Shown one piece after another: positions 1 through 10,447 of a stretch of 64,000 nt of DNA. Within the stretch, counting starts at the first letter, position 1; the number at the start of each line of letters is the position of its first letter. Made by a program: the position numbers and the translations under genes. The stretch comes from Psychrobacter lutiphocae DSM 21542. GTDB lineage: Bacteria > Pseudomonadota > Gammaproteobacteria > Pseudomonadales > Moraxellaceae. The notes below the pieces were generated by a model. The model was not told the origin of the DNA. It made no database searches and saw only the letters and a program-made list of their open reading frames with translations. Location of the stretch: NCBI RefSeq assembly GCF_000382145.1, contig NZ_KB907631.1, positions 28,471-92,470 on the forward strand, given 5' to 3'.

Positions 1-574
1 GTTGGGCATGCTGACTCAATTGATTCACTTGACTTGTAGAGTTCTTAGCAGTGTTGGCAGTATTTTTACTGCTAAAGGTTGCAAGATCAAAGTAAACCAG
101 ACTATTAAACGCATCCAAATCATAAGTAATACTAATACAATCACCCAACTGCAACCAAGCCAAAATTGATTTATTGGCCTCAGGTAGTTGGTAATGTTGC
201 GCTAATAAATCGGGTAAATCAACCCAAGTTAATGCTTGACCCTCTTGCCCTTGTGTATACTTCAACTGTTGCAAATATTGAAACTTAGATAACTGTACAC
301 GAAACACATGCAAACAAACCTGCTTTTTGGCTGTAAGATCTGAGTAAGTATGACGCAGCACACCAAGAGGATTAATTTGACTACCTTGAGAGATATCTAA
401 GCCGATTTCTTCTTGCACCTCACGAATAAGTGCTTGTAATGGTGACTCATTGGGATCTAGCTTCCCACCAACAAATTCATAGCGGTTACCTTGGTGCTGC
501 TGTGCGTCACGAAAGCTTAATAAATAATGTTGTGCGTAATGAATTACCGCAATTGCAACCTCTATTTGTTGCAT
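1..574 (-). CDS. mutT: Nudix (MutT-type) hydrolase, C-terminus outside window
   Basis: Nudix hydrolases of the MutT type cleave nucleoside diphosphate derivatives such as 8-oxo-dGTP. Translating from the ATG at 574 gives a Nudix box at about residues 37-59: G37, then five residues, E43, then seven residues, R51-E52, then E55-E56-I-G58. All invariant positions are present. An AAAAGGAGAGGC ribosome site precedes the ATG. The frame is open to the window edge (191 codons) and therefore continues beyond it. Relatives in this group often carry a C-terminal thiamine-phosphate-synthase-like domain, which I cannot see here. Substrate is inferred from the family only; the Nudix assignment is firm. Confidence 0.85.
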   Translation of the reverse strand, partial: MQQIEVAIAVIHYAQHYLLSFRDAQQHQGNRYEFVGGKLDPNESPLQALIREVQEEIGLDISQGSQINPLGVLRHTYSDLTAKKQVCLHVFRVQLSKFQYLQQLKYTQGQEGQALTWVDLPDLLAQHYQLPEANKSILAWLQLGDCISITYDLDAFNSLVYFDLATFSSKNTANTAKNSTSQVNQLSQHAQ

Positions 575-664
575 AGCCTCTCCTTTTAAAAAAGTATAAA
601 CCCCTGAAAAATAAGTAATTTTAAATTTTTATTGTTAATTTTAACAATCTGATGCAAAAAACAC

Positions 665-703
665 TTGCAAATTGCTTCATAATAAATGATAATCATTATC
701 ATT
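665..703 (+). promoter_or_regulatory. Fur-box promoter of hemP
   Basis: A TTGCAA -35 element (665-670) and GATAAT -10 element (688-693) are 17 bp apart. The -10 lies inside ATAAATGATAATCATTATC (682-700), which matches 16 of 19 positions of the Fur consensus. The arrangement implies iron-dependent repression of the hemP gene that starts at 808. Sites are seen; regulation is inferred. Confidence 0.85.
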
Positions 704-807
704 AAAAAAACCAAATAGACTTTTGAGAGAGAAGCCTATCTGGATTACTCAGTAAGTTGCGTACTGAGTCTTTGTAACAACCACGAACTTATATAAGGAA
801 TACGACT

Positions 808-972
808 ATGGCTACCATCATTTCTCGTGCACTTCGTTTACGTGATAACCAGCTTCCCATGTTACAGTCTGAGCATCTTTTTGCCTTAACTAAAGAAGTT
901 AGAATTCAGCATGAAGGTGAAGAGTACCGGTTGCGCCTGACTAGAAACAATCGTCTAATCTTAACCAAATGA
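808..972 (+). CDS. hemP: Hemin uptake protein HemP/HmuP
   Basis: This 54-residue ORF starts at ATG 808 after an AAGGAA ribosome site at 795-800. The C-terminal half (EYRLRLTRNNRLILTK) is the conserved core of the small HemP/HmuP family, which takes part in haem-uptake gene expression. The Fur-box promoter directly upstream agrees with an iron or haem role. No haem receptor or ABC transporter genes follow, so hemP stands alone here between mutT and tamB. Family identity is from recognised sequence pattern; the molecular role in this organism is inferred. Confidence 0.85.
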   Translation: MATIISRALRLRDNQLPMLQSEHLFALTKEVRIQHEGEEYRLRLTRNNRLILTK

Positions 973-1146
973 ATCTTAACTTAATAGCATAATGCTAATA
1001 AAGTTATAGTAATGCTGAAACTTATCTTATTCTTATATAGTTTAAGTTTGAGCTCATATAGTTTGTTAAATACGTGTAATCATCTGTAACGACCAACTCA
1101 TAAGTACTAATCAAATAAGACATCATATCGTTAAAAATGTTAAACC

Positions 1147-1177
1147 AAAGAGGACAGCCCACAAGCTGTCCTCTTTT
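1147..1177 (+). terminator. Rho-independent terminator
   Basis: A 12-bp perfect stem (AAAGAGGACAGC / GCTGTCCTCTTT) closes a 6-nt loop and ends in a short T run. It is the only clear terminator after hemP, about 175 bp downstream; the stretch 973-1146 in between shows nothing else. It could also act on transcripts leaving tamB. Confidence 0.75.
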
Positions 1178-1330
1178 GTATTCTATTCTCTCTATCTTCT
1201 GTAGTTTTTAGACCTCTTATTTCGCCGCAGCTCTTTTCAACCTCAGCTCTTAGGCAACTCTAGTTGCTACTCTAAAGATTGATAGGCTAAAAAAGGACAC
1301 CGCCCTAATTAACCTCTAACCAAGGTACAA

Positions 1331-4300
1331 CTAGAAACGGAAACTATATACCACATCGACTGCGTTTTCGATAGAAGATGTCGCTTGAATATAAATACGA
1401 CGGGTTAACTGATAACGTAATGACAAGCTATTTTGTGCACTAAACACCCCCACCCCATAGCGAATATACAAGTCTGGTGTAATATAGCCTGTGACGTTAA
1501 CATTGGTATCATCACTGCTACCCGAAGCATCAATAGTTAAACGCTCAAGCCCAAAGGCATCACCGATACTATTAGTTAAACTATTGGCACCACTTAAACC
1601 TAAACTTAATCCTGCCGCTGCCAAGTTATGAGTAACCTGCGACTTAAAACCTTCCTCACTAATCTGTGTTGCCCCAGCATTTGAAATACGTCCTGTTACC
1701 AATGCATTCATCGCTTGCTGCTGAGTCAATCCTGCTTCATTAAATACTGTAATATTTGGCTCAGCAACATTGCCTTTAACTCGAATCCCTACATCATAGC
1801 CCTCTATTTCTCTGGCAGCTTCAATGCTAAGCCTTGGGTTGGTCACGTCACCATTAAAGCGTATCTGACCATAATTAAGCTCAAGGCTTTGTCCAAAGGC
1901 ATCAATACGAGTGCGGCGACTGACCTGAATCACCCCTAAAGCCGTCATAGTCCCTTGCCCTTGTTGCTGTAAATGTAGCGCACCTGCTAATGGAATGACT
2001 GCACCAAAGCCACGGAAGTTGATATCACGTCCAAGATCTACCCCAATCTCAGCATTAATAGACCAGGGCTTAGAGATGGCCAAAACTTCGTCAATATTAC
2101 CAACTAGTTCACGATCTAAAACTACCACATCCTCAGACTTAGTAACTACATCTGCATTGGCCTCAGGTGGGCGGATGGTAGCACTTGGTATGGTGATGGC
2201 ACCAACAATATTGACATACTGCTGTTGTGGTTTGACAATTATATGAAAGTCAGGGTTGACTTTGGCAAATAATAATGGTGGCTGAGTTACATCCAACTCT
2301 TCACCCTTGATGCGCAGCATCGCCTGCAGCTCTTGTTGCCAATTCACTTCACCGCTGATATCCCCTTTGCCCTCACCACTCATGAAACTACCTTCAATCT
2401 TGGCTTGCTGACCACGTATTCTTGCTTTGGCATTAATACTGGTCAAATTAACTGGCAAGTCTAACATGGCCACTGTGGCGTCTTTTAGATCCACATCACC
2501 ATAAAAGACTGGCTTAGATAGCGTACCACCTAGCCCACCAGCCATAGTAATATTACCGCCCAATTGACGCATACCAGGGAAGAAAGGCTTTAATACCGCT
2601 AAGTGAAATTCATTTAATACCAAGGCACCAGATATTGGTTTTTGCTCTTTATAAGGATCTACGACAATATCTGCATAACCACGTGCACCCTGACCACTAT
2701 TAATGTCAGTACGTATCTGTACCCCATTGGCAATCGAGCGTACGATTAAAGAGATGCGCTTGTAGGGCAAGCTAACAGGGTCTAAGTAGCTGTCTTGCTG
2801 CATCCCAATCTGGCCATTATCTGTGTATAAAGTAGCATTGATGGTTGGATCCACACCCTTGCCCCAAGCCATAACTGCCTTACCGTTTAATGTAGATTTC
2901 CAGCTAAGCTCTTTGGGTAAAAATGGTGCAAACAAGGTGGTGTCAATATCCTGAATCGCTAGATTGACCTGACCTTGATCTGCAGCAGCTACTAGATTTT
3001 CACGCAGACAAATCTTGCCTTCTTGATTAGTCGCTTGCCAGCAATGAGCTGCCAATTGTAGCTTGGGCTTATCATTAGCAAAAGAGGCGTTCAACTGCGC
3101 TGGCTGACTTTGCGCTAACGTCATATGTTTAGTAGCAATCCTACCGTTACCAATGACACCTTGCCAACTCTGTGCTTGTCGATCCAAACTACCTTTTACT
3201 ACCGCTTGCAAGGCGACATCAGTTCCTGCGCTTACTGTGTCCGCTTTGACCGTTAATGTATGCGATTGTTCAGTTCCATTAAATGTAGCTTGGATATTAG
3301 CAATTTTACTTTGTGCAGCCTCCATACCCTCAACCATTACTACCAGAACACTCGGGCGCTTGGCAAGATCGACAATCTTACCTTTTACACTTCCATTGGC
3401 CAGGTACACGCCAGGCAGTCGCAACTGCTTGCTTTCTAAATCGACATAAATGGTTGGTAACGCTTGTCCTTTTGGCTGTACGAGTGTCAATCCACCTAAA
3501 ATATTGCCAGAAAACTCAGATCCAACTTGGGTCAAATCACGAATATTAACCTTGGCTTGCAAGTTTTCAATGTTACCATTGGCCAATACCTCGTTATCTC
3601 CCCAACGCAATAATAGATTATTAATATTTAAGGTATCTACGATACTTTTGACAGTAGCTACTTGATTGCTAGTCTCTTCTGTTTTTAAGCGTGTTAAATA
3701 TTGATCCATATTTTTTGGCAAATGCAAGGTGGTCTTTAAACTACCTTGTGTGCTTAATGGCTTACCATCAAGCTGACCACGTAGCGCCATTTGGCTGATA
3801 TTGATCTGCTGAACACTGTCCTTCCAAGCACCTGTACTAGAAACACGGCCTGTAATATTACTGGGTACATCGCTAACAAAGTATCCCAGATTAAATTCCT
3901 CCATTACCGCATTAATATCCCAAGATACGCCATTTTTAACAGTAACATTACCTTTAGCGACCAAGCTTCCTGCCTCACCAATATGACTAAAATTACGTAC
4001 GTTAATGCTTTGTGCATTGCCCCCAGCATCCAACATCAACTTGCCCTTAGGTAGTTGTGGCGTATCAATAGCACCATCAAACTTAACATCAAACGCACGT
4101 AAATCACCCAACTGAGTTTGATTGTCACGCCAATGTCCAGAGCTGGTTAAATCACCAGTCACAATACCTTGAGTTTGTGGTACAAAAAATCCGACATTAA
4201 ACTCTTGAGTATTGGCACGCACATTCCATTTAATGCCATCTATTAAATTCACATTACCTGATGCCAAGAGGCTACCAGCATCACCTTTATGGCTAATATG

Positions 4301-6388
4301 CTTAATATTAATATTATTTAAAGCGCCGTTAACATCCACTTTTAGCTCACCGTTAGGCAAGCCTTGCGAAGCTACCTGACCGTTAAATCTAGCATCAAAG
4401 TGCTGAACCTCTCCATCAAATAAATCCACTGAGCCATCACCACTCCCAACAACTTTGACATAACGCGCTTCTGTGCGTTGCGACTGAGTTTCTATGGTCT
4501 GACCTGATTGTAAGTCGGCTACTTTGGTATCTGGAACCACCACTTGTGCTGTCAGTTGTGAATCCAAATCTGCTGCTTTTAAGGTAAATACATGGCGCTG
4601 ACCACTAACGGTTTTACCCTTTATGCGTTGGGTGATATCCAGTATTTTACCGCTGGCCTCAAGGTGACCTGCCAATTTACTAACTGGGATGTTTTCACTG
4701 AGCGCTTGTGGTTTGAGCTCTCGCGTATTGGCAGTTATCTCCCAACTTAGGGGGGAGGATTTGCTGGCAAGCAGAACACTGCCCTTACCCGATAAATCAC
4801 CCATAACACCTTTATAGTCAATAACTGACAGATTAATACGATCATCTATTTTGTTTAGACTCAACTTATAGTCGCCAGCTGGAGCAGCATTGAGCTCTGC
4901 AATTTGAGCATCTGCTTTTACCCACAGTTTATTATCACGCAGTTGCACATCTACCACCCCATAAGGGCTATTGATATTGCCTACCTGTGGGGTATTTTGA
5001 CGCTTTAGATTTTGCCAACTGGCATCAATATACCAAGGCGCACTGAATCTTGGATTTCTAGGGGTTTCACCTTGGACAACCTTGGCTTTCAGTGTTTCGC
5101 CATCTTTTTGTTGTAAATTGGCCTGAATCTGCATCAGTCCATCTTTATTTTTTAAATCAAATAAAAAAGCCAGTTTGCCATCAAGATATTTGGGCACAAA
5201 ATCAGCGGCTGGCTGCGCTTCTTCTGGCAATAACGCCGCCACTTGATAGTCATTACTATAAAGCATAGCCTTGATATTAAAGTCATTTTGCCAGTCTAAA
5301 ATCCCTTTTGCTAACAAATCACCATCTGGGGTATGCGCCTTTAATCGTTGGACGTGCAAGGCACCAAAATCAACAATATTAGCACGACCTTGATAAAGAC
5401 CACTGGGAATATTATTGGCCAATAGTTGACTGTTAATACGTAACTCCAGATCCGACAACACACCAGATACCGTTGCCAAACCTTGTTGCAATCGAATGTC
5501 TAGCCCTTCGGCATAAGGTATCGAAACCTCATCCCAAAACAACTTAGCAGAAAGCGGAGTATTTGCATCCATACCTTGAACAGTAAACTCACCATTAACC
5601 TTACTGTTATTGTATTTACTACGTAACTTACCATAGGTTCGTTTTAAGCTACCTGTGGCTTCAATTTCAATAGGGTCTATATAGGCCTGCTCTAGATTAT
5701 GTACAGTTACCACTGTTGATAAGTCTAGAGGATAGCTGTCTGTTAGATTGATTGAACCTTTTAATTCAGTAACATCCACCATATCTCCATAGTTTAAGCT
5801 GGCTTTACCTATATCTAATTTGGTGCCAACCCATGTCAAATCATCTGCATAAATATCAGTGACAGTTACTGGTTCTTTATCTTTTTGATTATAGATAATC
5901 TTATTAATACGTGCCTGGTCAAAGCGCAAGTCAACTGGTAGCTCAATAGATTTATAATCAAAAGGGTCATCTGATGGCGGATTGTTATTATTAATTACAA
6001 TCGATTCGATCTGAGCATTGCGCAGATGTACCTCTTTCGCAAGGATAGCCCGCCACCCAACTTGTACAAAGGTATCTAAAAAGTGAACATTAATCCCTTC
6101 TGCTGCATTCATACTGATACTTTTTACCAGTAAACCATCACGCAAATTACCTTCACCATATTCAAGCTTAACACCAGTTTCCGACACAATCTTTTCAATT
6201 AAAAACTTAGTGCCTTTATCACTGCCAGCCATAATGTACACCGCAACACACAGTATAACCAACAAAAACAATAACAACGCTAACAACTTGATCAACCAAG
6301 ATGCTAGAAAAGAACGCTTAGCCTGAGGTGATCTAGGCTGCGTATTATTTGGTTCCTGTTCAGACTGTGGCATTTGTGATGTGGTCAT
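1331..6388 (-). CDS. tamB: Translocation and assembly module inner-membrane subunit TamB
   Basis: TamB is an AsmA-like bridge protein spanning the periplasm; with TamA it supports outer-membrane protein assembly and lipid transport. The 1685-residue protein has a basic N-terminus, one membrane segment at about residues 31-54, then over 1500 residues of repetitive beta-rich sequence. The C-terminal TamB domain (DUF490) ends in a terminal phenylalanine (VVYSFRF), typical of the family. It is somewhat longer than the enterobacterial protein (about 1260). It lies downstream of tamA on the same strand, separated by 330 bp containing a Rep-1 element. Assignment is secure from length, topology, C-terminus and neighbour. 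Confidence 0.93.
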   Translation of the reverse strand: MTTSQMPQSEQEPNNTQPRSPQAKRSFLASWLIKLLALLLFLLVILCVAVYIMAGSDKGTKFLIEKIVSETGVKLEYGEGNLRDGLLVKSISMNAAEGINVHFLDTFVQVGWRAILAKEVHLRNAQIESIVINNNNPPSDDPFDYKSIELPVDLRFDQARINKIIYNQKDKEPVTVTDIYADDLTWVGTKLDIGKASLNYGDMVDVTELKGSINLTDSYPLDLSTVVTVHNLEQAYIDPIEIEATGSLKRTYGKLRSKYNNSKVNGEFTVQGMDANTPLSAKLFWDEVSIPYAEGLDIRLQQGLATVSGVLSDLELRINSQLLANNIPSGLYQGRANIVDFGALHVQRLKAHTPDGDLLAKGILDWQNDFNIKAMLYSNDYQVAALLPEEAQPAADFVPKYLDGKLAFLFDLKNKDGLMQIQANLQQKDGETLKAKVVQGETPRNPRFSAPWYIDASWQNLKRQNTPQVGNINSPYGVVDVQLRDNKLWVKADAQIAELNAAPAGDYKLSLNKIDDRINLSVIDYKGVMGDLSGKGSVLLASKSSPLSWEITANTRELKPQALSENIPVSKLAGHLEASGKILDITQRIKGKTVSGQRHVFTLKAADLDSQLTAQVVVPDTKVADLQSGQTIETQSQRTEARYVKVVGSGDGSVDLFDGEVQHFDARFNGQVASQGLPNGELKVDVNGALNNINIKHISHKGDAGSLLASGNVNLIDGIKWNVRANTQEFNVGFFVPQTQGIVTGDLTSSGHWRDNQTQLGDLRAFDVKFDGAIDTPQLPKGKLMLDAGGNAQSINVRNFSHIGEAGSLVAKGNVTVKNGVSWDINAVMEEFNLGYFVSDVPSNITGRVSSTGAWKDSVQQINISQMALRGQLDGKPLSTQGSLKTTLHLPKNMDQYLTRLKTEETSNQVATVKSIVDTLNINNLLLRWGDNEVLANGNIENLQAKVNIRDLTQVGSEFSGNILGGLTLVQPKGQALPTIYVDLESKQLRLPGVYLANGSVKGKIVDLAKRPSVLVVMVEGMEAAQSKIANIQATFNGTEQSHTLTVKADTVSAGTDVALQAVVKGSLDRQAQSWQGVIGNGRIATKHMTLAQSQPAQLNASFANDKPKLQLAAHCWQATNQEGKICLRENLVAAADQGQVNLAIQDIDTTLFAPFLPKELSWKSTLNGKAVMAWGKGVDPTINATLYTDNGQIGMQQDSYLDPVSLPYKRISLIVRSIANGVQIRTDINSGQGARGYADIVVDPYKEQKPISGALVLNEFHLAVLKPFFPGMRQLGGNITMAGGLGGTLSKPVFYGDVDLKDATVAMLDLPVNLTSINAKARIRGQQAKIEGSFMSGEGKGDISGEVNWQQELQAMLRIKGEELDVTQPPLLFAKVNPDFHIIVKPQQQYVNIVGAITIPSATIRPPEANADVVTKSEDVVVLDRELVGNIDEVLAISKPWSINAEIGVDLGRDINFRGFGAVIPLAGALHLQQQGQGTMTALGVIQVSRRTRIDAFGQSLELNYGQIRFNGDVTNPRLSIEAAREIEGYDVGIRVKGNVAEPNITVFNEAGLTQQQAMNALVTGRISNAGATQISEEGFKSQVTHNLAAAGLSLGLSGANSLTNSIGDAFGLERLTIDASGSSDDTNVNVTGYITPDLYIRYGVGVFSAQNSLSLRYQLTRRIYIQATSSIENAVDVVYSFRF

Positions 6389-6416
6389 AAAATCCGTAAG
6401 CTACTTATTATATTTA

Positions 6417-6520
6417 ATACCTTTTCTAAAAAACAACCTATCTTTGTCAAACTCTCTAAACCTACTATATGTAGCGTTTGCACTCGTTTTTCTCGATAGC
6501 TTAATTTTTAGATTTGGTAT
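6417..6520 (-). repeat. Rep-1 element, copy A
   Basis: 104-bp dispersed element between tamA and tamB, bounded by ATACC...GGTAT. Each end reads ATACC, three variable bases, then a TCTGAAAA-like stretch inward (TCTAAAAA variants occur). The same sequence occurs at 19800, 27875, 31042, 37112 and 41736. The rest of this intergenic stretch (6521-6718) shows nothing I can name. Confidence 0.9.
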
Positions 6521-6718
6521 AAGTTATATCAAAATTTTTTTTAATATTAGGGGCTCTTAAATATGGCGTTAAGGTTAATGTTCATAAATGTACTGAAAAA
6601 CTGCTTTAAAAAATGCCGCTCATAGTAAATCAAATCTGACAGCTAAGCAATATGATGGAGTCCTAGCTGCGTTTTGCTGCTCTCTTTGTCTTTGTGTCGC
6701 TGCAATTTCTGGCTGTGG

Positions 6719-9700
6719 CTACTGTAACGGAGAGCCAATAAAGAAGTGTAAGCGAATCGGAATACTATCTTCTAATACTCCAGCACCGACATCCACACGC
6801 ACCATCCCCACAGGCGATGCCCAGCGCACACCAAATCCAAGACCTAGCTTAGTTTCTGCCTCAAAGTCCTTATCATAAGCATTACCAACATCAGCAAAAA
6901 CAGCACCCCTTAGCCCTGGCTTAAACTCATAGTTATACTCTGCGCTACCCACAGCCAACACTTGACCACCGACCAAGAAGCCCTTTTCTAAAGCTGACAA
7001 ACTATTGTAATCATAACCTCGAATACTGCGATCACCACCTGCAAAAAAACGTAACTTATAAGGCACTGCTTCAAAGTCGTCAGCCCAAATATAACCCCCA
7101 TCTAAGCTGGCCAATACCTGATGCTTTTTATCTTCACCAAAACTATATAAGCCACTGACACCTGCCCTAGCAATTGCAATATTAGTATCTGTCAGTGCAT
7201 TTTTTGACCCAGCTTCCAGTGAATAATACTGGTGCCATCCTTTGGTTGGGTTCAGTACATTATCGGCTTTAGTTCTATCAATTTGATAGCCAAGTAATAA
7301 GGCCTCTTGCTTAAATCTTGCACCTTCACGATCAAACGGTACAGGCAGGTTTTCACGAGCAGGACCTTCCACGCCACTTTCTAGCTCATCAAGTCGATAT
7401 CGAAGCGAAAAAGTTTGGTTCCAACCATCTTCTTTCCGAATGTTGCGCGCAACACCTGCTTGAATGGTATTGGTTTTTAAGTCTAGATTACCCTTACCCT
7501 GATTAATCTCTTCTTGCTCAAAACTGATATTACCTGTCAGTGTATCATTTAGTGGATGCTTCCAGGGCCTACTGCCATGCAGGTTAATACTACGATTAAT
7601 CTTCGACGCACCAACTGCTATACCTGCCTGATAACCATCCCTATTAATTAGATTGTTTTCCAATCTTGTGACTGCCCGTACTCCCGTATCGGTACCATAA
7701 CCTATACCAAAGTCTACATCTCTTGGCTTATCAGCACTGACGAATACATACAAAGGCACTGATTTGGTTTCTGCTACTTGCTGTGGGGTTTTACGGTTTG
7801 CCAACACAGTTTTACTTAAATCATCTGGTAAAAATGCAGTCTCTGCTAATGGATCTTTTTCATCTGGCAGCACCTTTTTCACCGTATTACTTATAGTATT
7901 TGCAATCTTTCCGAGCAAGCCCTTGGCCTCTGCTTCTACTTCATCTAACACCCTATCATCAGGCAGACGCGATAAGCGCTCGGCTTTTGCACGTATTTGC
8001 GCCAGCTTTTCAGTAGTTTCTTCATCGACTGAATATACAAGAGGAGCAAGCTCTTCTTCAAAGTCATCAAAGCCACTTTCTGTACTGCCTGCATTATCTG
8101 AACCTGCCTCCGCTGTCAGCTTATCAAGATCCTCTACTCTACCCTTAGCATTAGCCCCAGCTTTTGGTTGCTGACCGTCTGTTTGCAGCTTACCATTATT
8201 TTGACTGATATCGCCTTTGCCATCACTATCTGCTTGCGTATCACTAGCTTCAGCATTATCTGTTATCCCTTGCAGTTCGTTTTGTAAGACATCATCACCT
8301 TCAGCTTCTGTTTGTTCAAAATCCAGTACCGCTTTAGATACTCCTGGGCGAATGGTCTCAACGTTAACTGAGTTAAAATACTGTGTCATCGATAAGTCAT
8401 TGGTAAACTTAGTTACCAAAGGTGCAGCAAACTTATCGCCAGCTTTAAACTCATGCAACTGATGCAGCAACTCTACTTTTACTGGTAGCTTATCTGGATC
8501 TGTGGTGAGCTGACCTGTTTCTTTATCAATAGTAAAAAACACGACTTCATCAAAGCGATAGCGCTCACCCGTATCATAAATCAAATCAATATCTGCCGTA
8601 TTATCTGGCAAAATTACATCCACTGAACGGTTTAACCACTCTCCATCAAAAAAGCCAAACTGCTCTTTGGTAGCTTCAATCTCATGCTTCGCAGTCTCAT
8701 ATACGCCATGGTTAAATACATCTCCCACTTTGGGTGGTGCTGTATTGGCGATGGTCTGAAACTCTTTTAACGACTCTCCCTCACCTCGAATATCTACGAT
8801 ACGACTCGAAACTTTTACAGGATCGCCTAAGTGATCGATGACCACCGCAATCTCATCATTGGCTATTTTTTTAAAGCTAAATCTAATATCATAATAACCA
8901 ACGGCTTGCGCTGCGTCTAATGCTTCCTGATTTAGCTTAGGCACAGCTGCACTAAAGTCTGTTATAGATCCTGCTGGAATATTCTCCATCGCTGCCTTGA
9001 TATTGGTAATCGGTTGCACGCCTTTATTAGCAGCAACCAACCTTGGGTCAGAGCGACTCAATGCTATCTCTAGCTGCTCTTGCCCTAAAGCAACACCTGT
9101 CTCGTTAAGATATACTTTTGCTTTTAGTCTTGGTAAGCTGCTAACACCATCATTAAAAAAACGGTTATATAGACGCTTTACTAAGCCTGGCTTGGCTTCG
9201 GACTCCTGTTGATCTGTCTGCACCTGCACATTTTCTTCATCATCAGTAGCACTATCGATCCCATCGAGCATTGACTGCTGCTGGGTAGCGGACAGCTGAT
9301 TTTTAGAACCTTTATGCGCCGGCTGATATTCTGGCAAATAATCCTCTGGGTTAATCTCAGCTTGTTGATGGCCATTTTGTTGCTGTACCTCTTTTGCCAT
9401 CTCATTAGAGATATTACCTTGAACTTGTTGTGTCTGATTAACGCTATCTGTTTTTACTGTGCCTTCTGTGTCAGTATCCTCTATGCCTAAAGTCTGACGA
9501 TTTGACGGATTCACTATTGCAGGATCTAATTGACTGCCAAAACCTATCGGTGGTTGCTGTGCATCAAGCCGTGCTACTGGCTGCTCAAAATCTACTGATA
9601 ATTGTGAGCCAATCTCAGCTAACAGACTGTCTAGCTGCTCGGCTGTATGCAACACCTCAGCTTGTTCTGGGTCAGTACCAACTTGATTGGCATCTAAGTG

Positions 9701-10447
9701 ACGGTCTGTAAAGACGCGCTCAAAAATAGCATCACTACTGTTTTTGCTATTACCATCTAGGCTAGGATTGAAAGTATCATCTGTATTGGTGGCGTGACGG
9801 TACTGATTATTCTGTGTATCTGCTAACACCGAAGACTGTTGCTGATTTGGCGTCTGCAATGTTGACTCTGGCAATCTGCTATCAGTATTAGTACTGCTGC
9901 TTTGCGTCTTAATCGCAACATCAACTGCATCATTAGAGACTGATGACTTTGACTGGTCGCTAGTTGAGCGACTACTTGAGTTGAGTGTTTCGCGTTGATA
10001 AGCCTCTAAAACACTGGCATCGATCAAACCCTGTTCAACTGCCCGTTTTAATCTTAATGCAATTAGTGCTTGCTCTAAAGCAGCATCAGATGTTGCGGAC
10101 TGATTGGCAGATTTGTTTGTTTGCCTCGATGTTTGTAGCTCTTTGGTTGCAACACTACTGGCTTGTTCGATTGCTTGCTGTGCTTGAGATTTTGACTGTT
10201 CTTGAGCAGACTCAGATGAGGCATGGGTTGCCGTATTGGTTGCGGCATTAGCCAGTGCTGGTAAGCAAACCTGTGTCAACAAGCAAAGCGATAAGCCATA
10301 GGCTAACTGTGAGTAACGAAACGGTGATTTGAAATTTATCTTGGCACAGACTAGTGGCGCACCTGACGACTTCAGGTACTTATGACTCACTAACTTTGTG
10401 ACAACCAGCAGCGGTGGCTGTTGTTGACTACTCATTCCCAACCTCAT
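6719..10447 (-). CDS. tamA: Outer-membrane assembly protein TamA, with large extra segments
   Basis: TamA is an Omp85-family outer-membrane barrel that partners TamB. The protein is 1242 residues, about twice the usual 570-600. In order: a late signal peptide (hydrophobic core about 47-66, cleavage after ANA at 68), a Gln/Ser/Thr-rich low-complexity stretch (about 69-435), POTRA-like domains (about 438-710), an acidic Gly/Asp/Ser-rich insert (about 710-895), the strand PLYVFVSADKPRD, and a C-terminal 16-strand-type barrel ending GSPLQ. The FFAGGDRSIRGYDY motif is the Omp85 barrel signature. The insert appears to interrupt the last POTRA before its final strand. A start further downstream is possible, since 40 residues precede the signal core. 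Family assignment is firm; the function of the extra regions is unknown. Confidence 0.9.
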   Translation of the reverse strand: MRLGMSSQQQPPLLVVTKLVSHKYLKSSGAPLVCAKINFKSPFRYSQLAYGLSLCLLTQVCLPALANAATNTATHASSESAQEQSKSQAQQAIEQASSVATKELQTSRQTNKSANQSATSDAALEQALIALRLKRAVEQGLIDASVLEAYQRETLNSSSRSTSDQSKSSVSNDAVDVAIKTQSSSTNTDSRLPESTLQTPNQQQSSVLADTQNNQYRHATNTDDTFNPSLDGNSKNSSDAIFERVFTDRHLDANQVGTDPEQAEVLHTAEQLDSLLAEIGSQLSVDFEQPVARLDAQQPPIGFGSQLDPAIVNPSNRQTLGIEDTDTEGTVKTDSVNQTQQVQGNISNEMAKEVQQQNGHQQAEINPEDYLPEYQPAHKGSKNQLSATQQQSMLDGIDSATDDEENVQVQTDQQESEAKPGLVKRLYNRFFNDGVSSLPRLKAKVYLNETGVALGQEQLEIALSRSDPRLVAANKGVQPITNIKAAMENIPAGSITDFSAAVPKLNQEALDAAQAVGYYDIRFSFKKIANDEIAVVIDHLGDPVKVSSRIVDIRGEGESLKEFQTIANTAPPKVGDVFNHGVYETAKHEIEATKEQFGFFDGEWLNRSVDVILPDNTADIDLIYDTGERYRFDEVVFFTIDKETGQLTTDPDKLPVKVELLHQLHEFKAGDKFAAPLVTKFTNDLSMTQYFNSVNVETIRPGVSKAVLDFEQTEAEGDDVLQNELQGITDNAEASDTQADSDGKGDISQNNGKLQTDGQQPKAGANAKGRVEDLDKLTAEAGSDNAGSTESGFDDFEEELAPLVYSVDEETTEKLAQIRAKAERLSRLPDDRVLDEVEAEAKGLLGKIANTISNTVKKVLPDEKDPLAETAFLPDDLSKTVLANRKTPQQVAETKSVPLYVFVSADKPRDVDFGIGYGTDTGVRAVTRLENNLINRDGYQAGIAVGASKINRSINLHGSRPWKHPLNDTLTGNISFEQEEINQGKGNLDLKTNTIQAGVARNIRKEDGWNQTFSLRYRLDELESGVEGPARENLPVPFDREGARFKQEALLLGYQIDRTKADNVLNPTKGWHQYYSLEAGSKNALTDTNIAIARAGVSGLYSFGEDKKHQVLASLDGGYIWADDFEAVPYKLRFFAGGDRSIRGYDYNSLSALEKGFLVGGQVLAVGSAEYNYEFKPGLRGAVFADVGNAYDKDFEAETKLGLGFGVRWASPVGMVRVDVGAGVLEDSIPIRLHFFIGSPLQ

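Noticed and set aside
7764..8174. Long plus-strand ORF (136 codons) opposite tamA
   Set aside because: Ser-rich shadow of the Asp/Glu/Ser-rich tamA insert in the opposite frame; no ribosome site or family.
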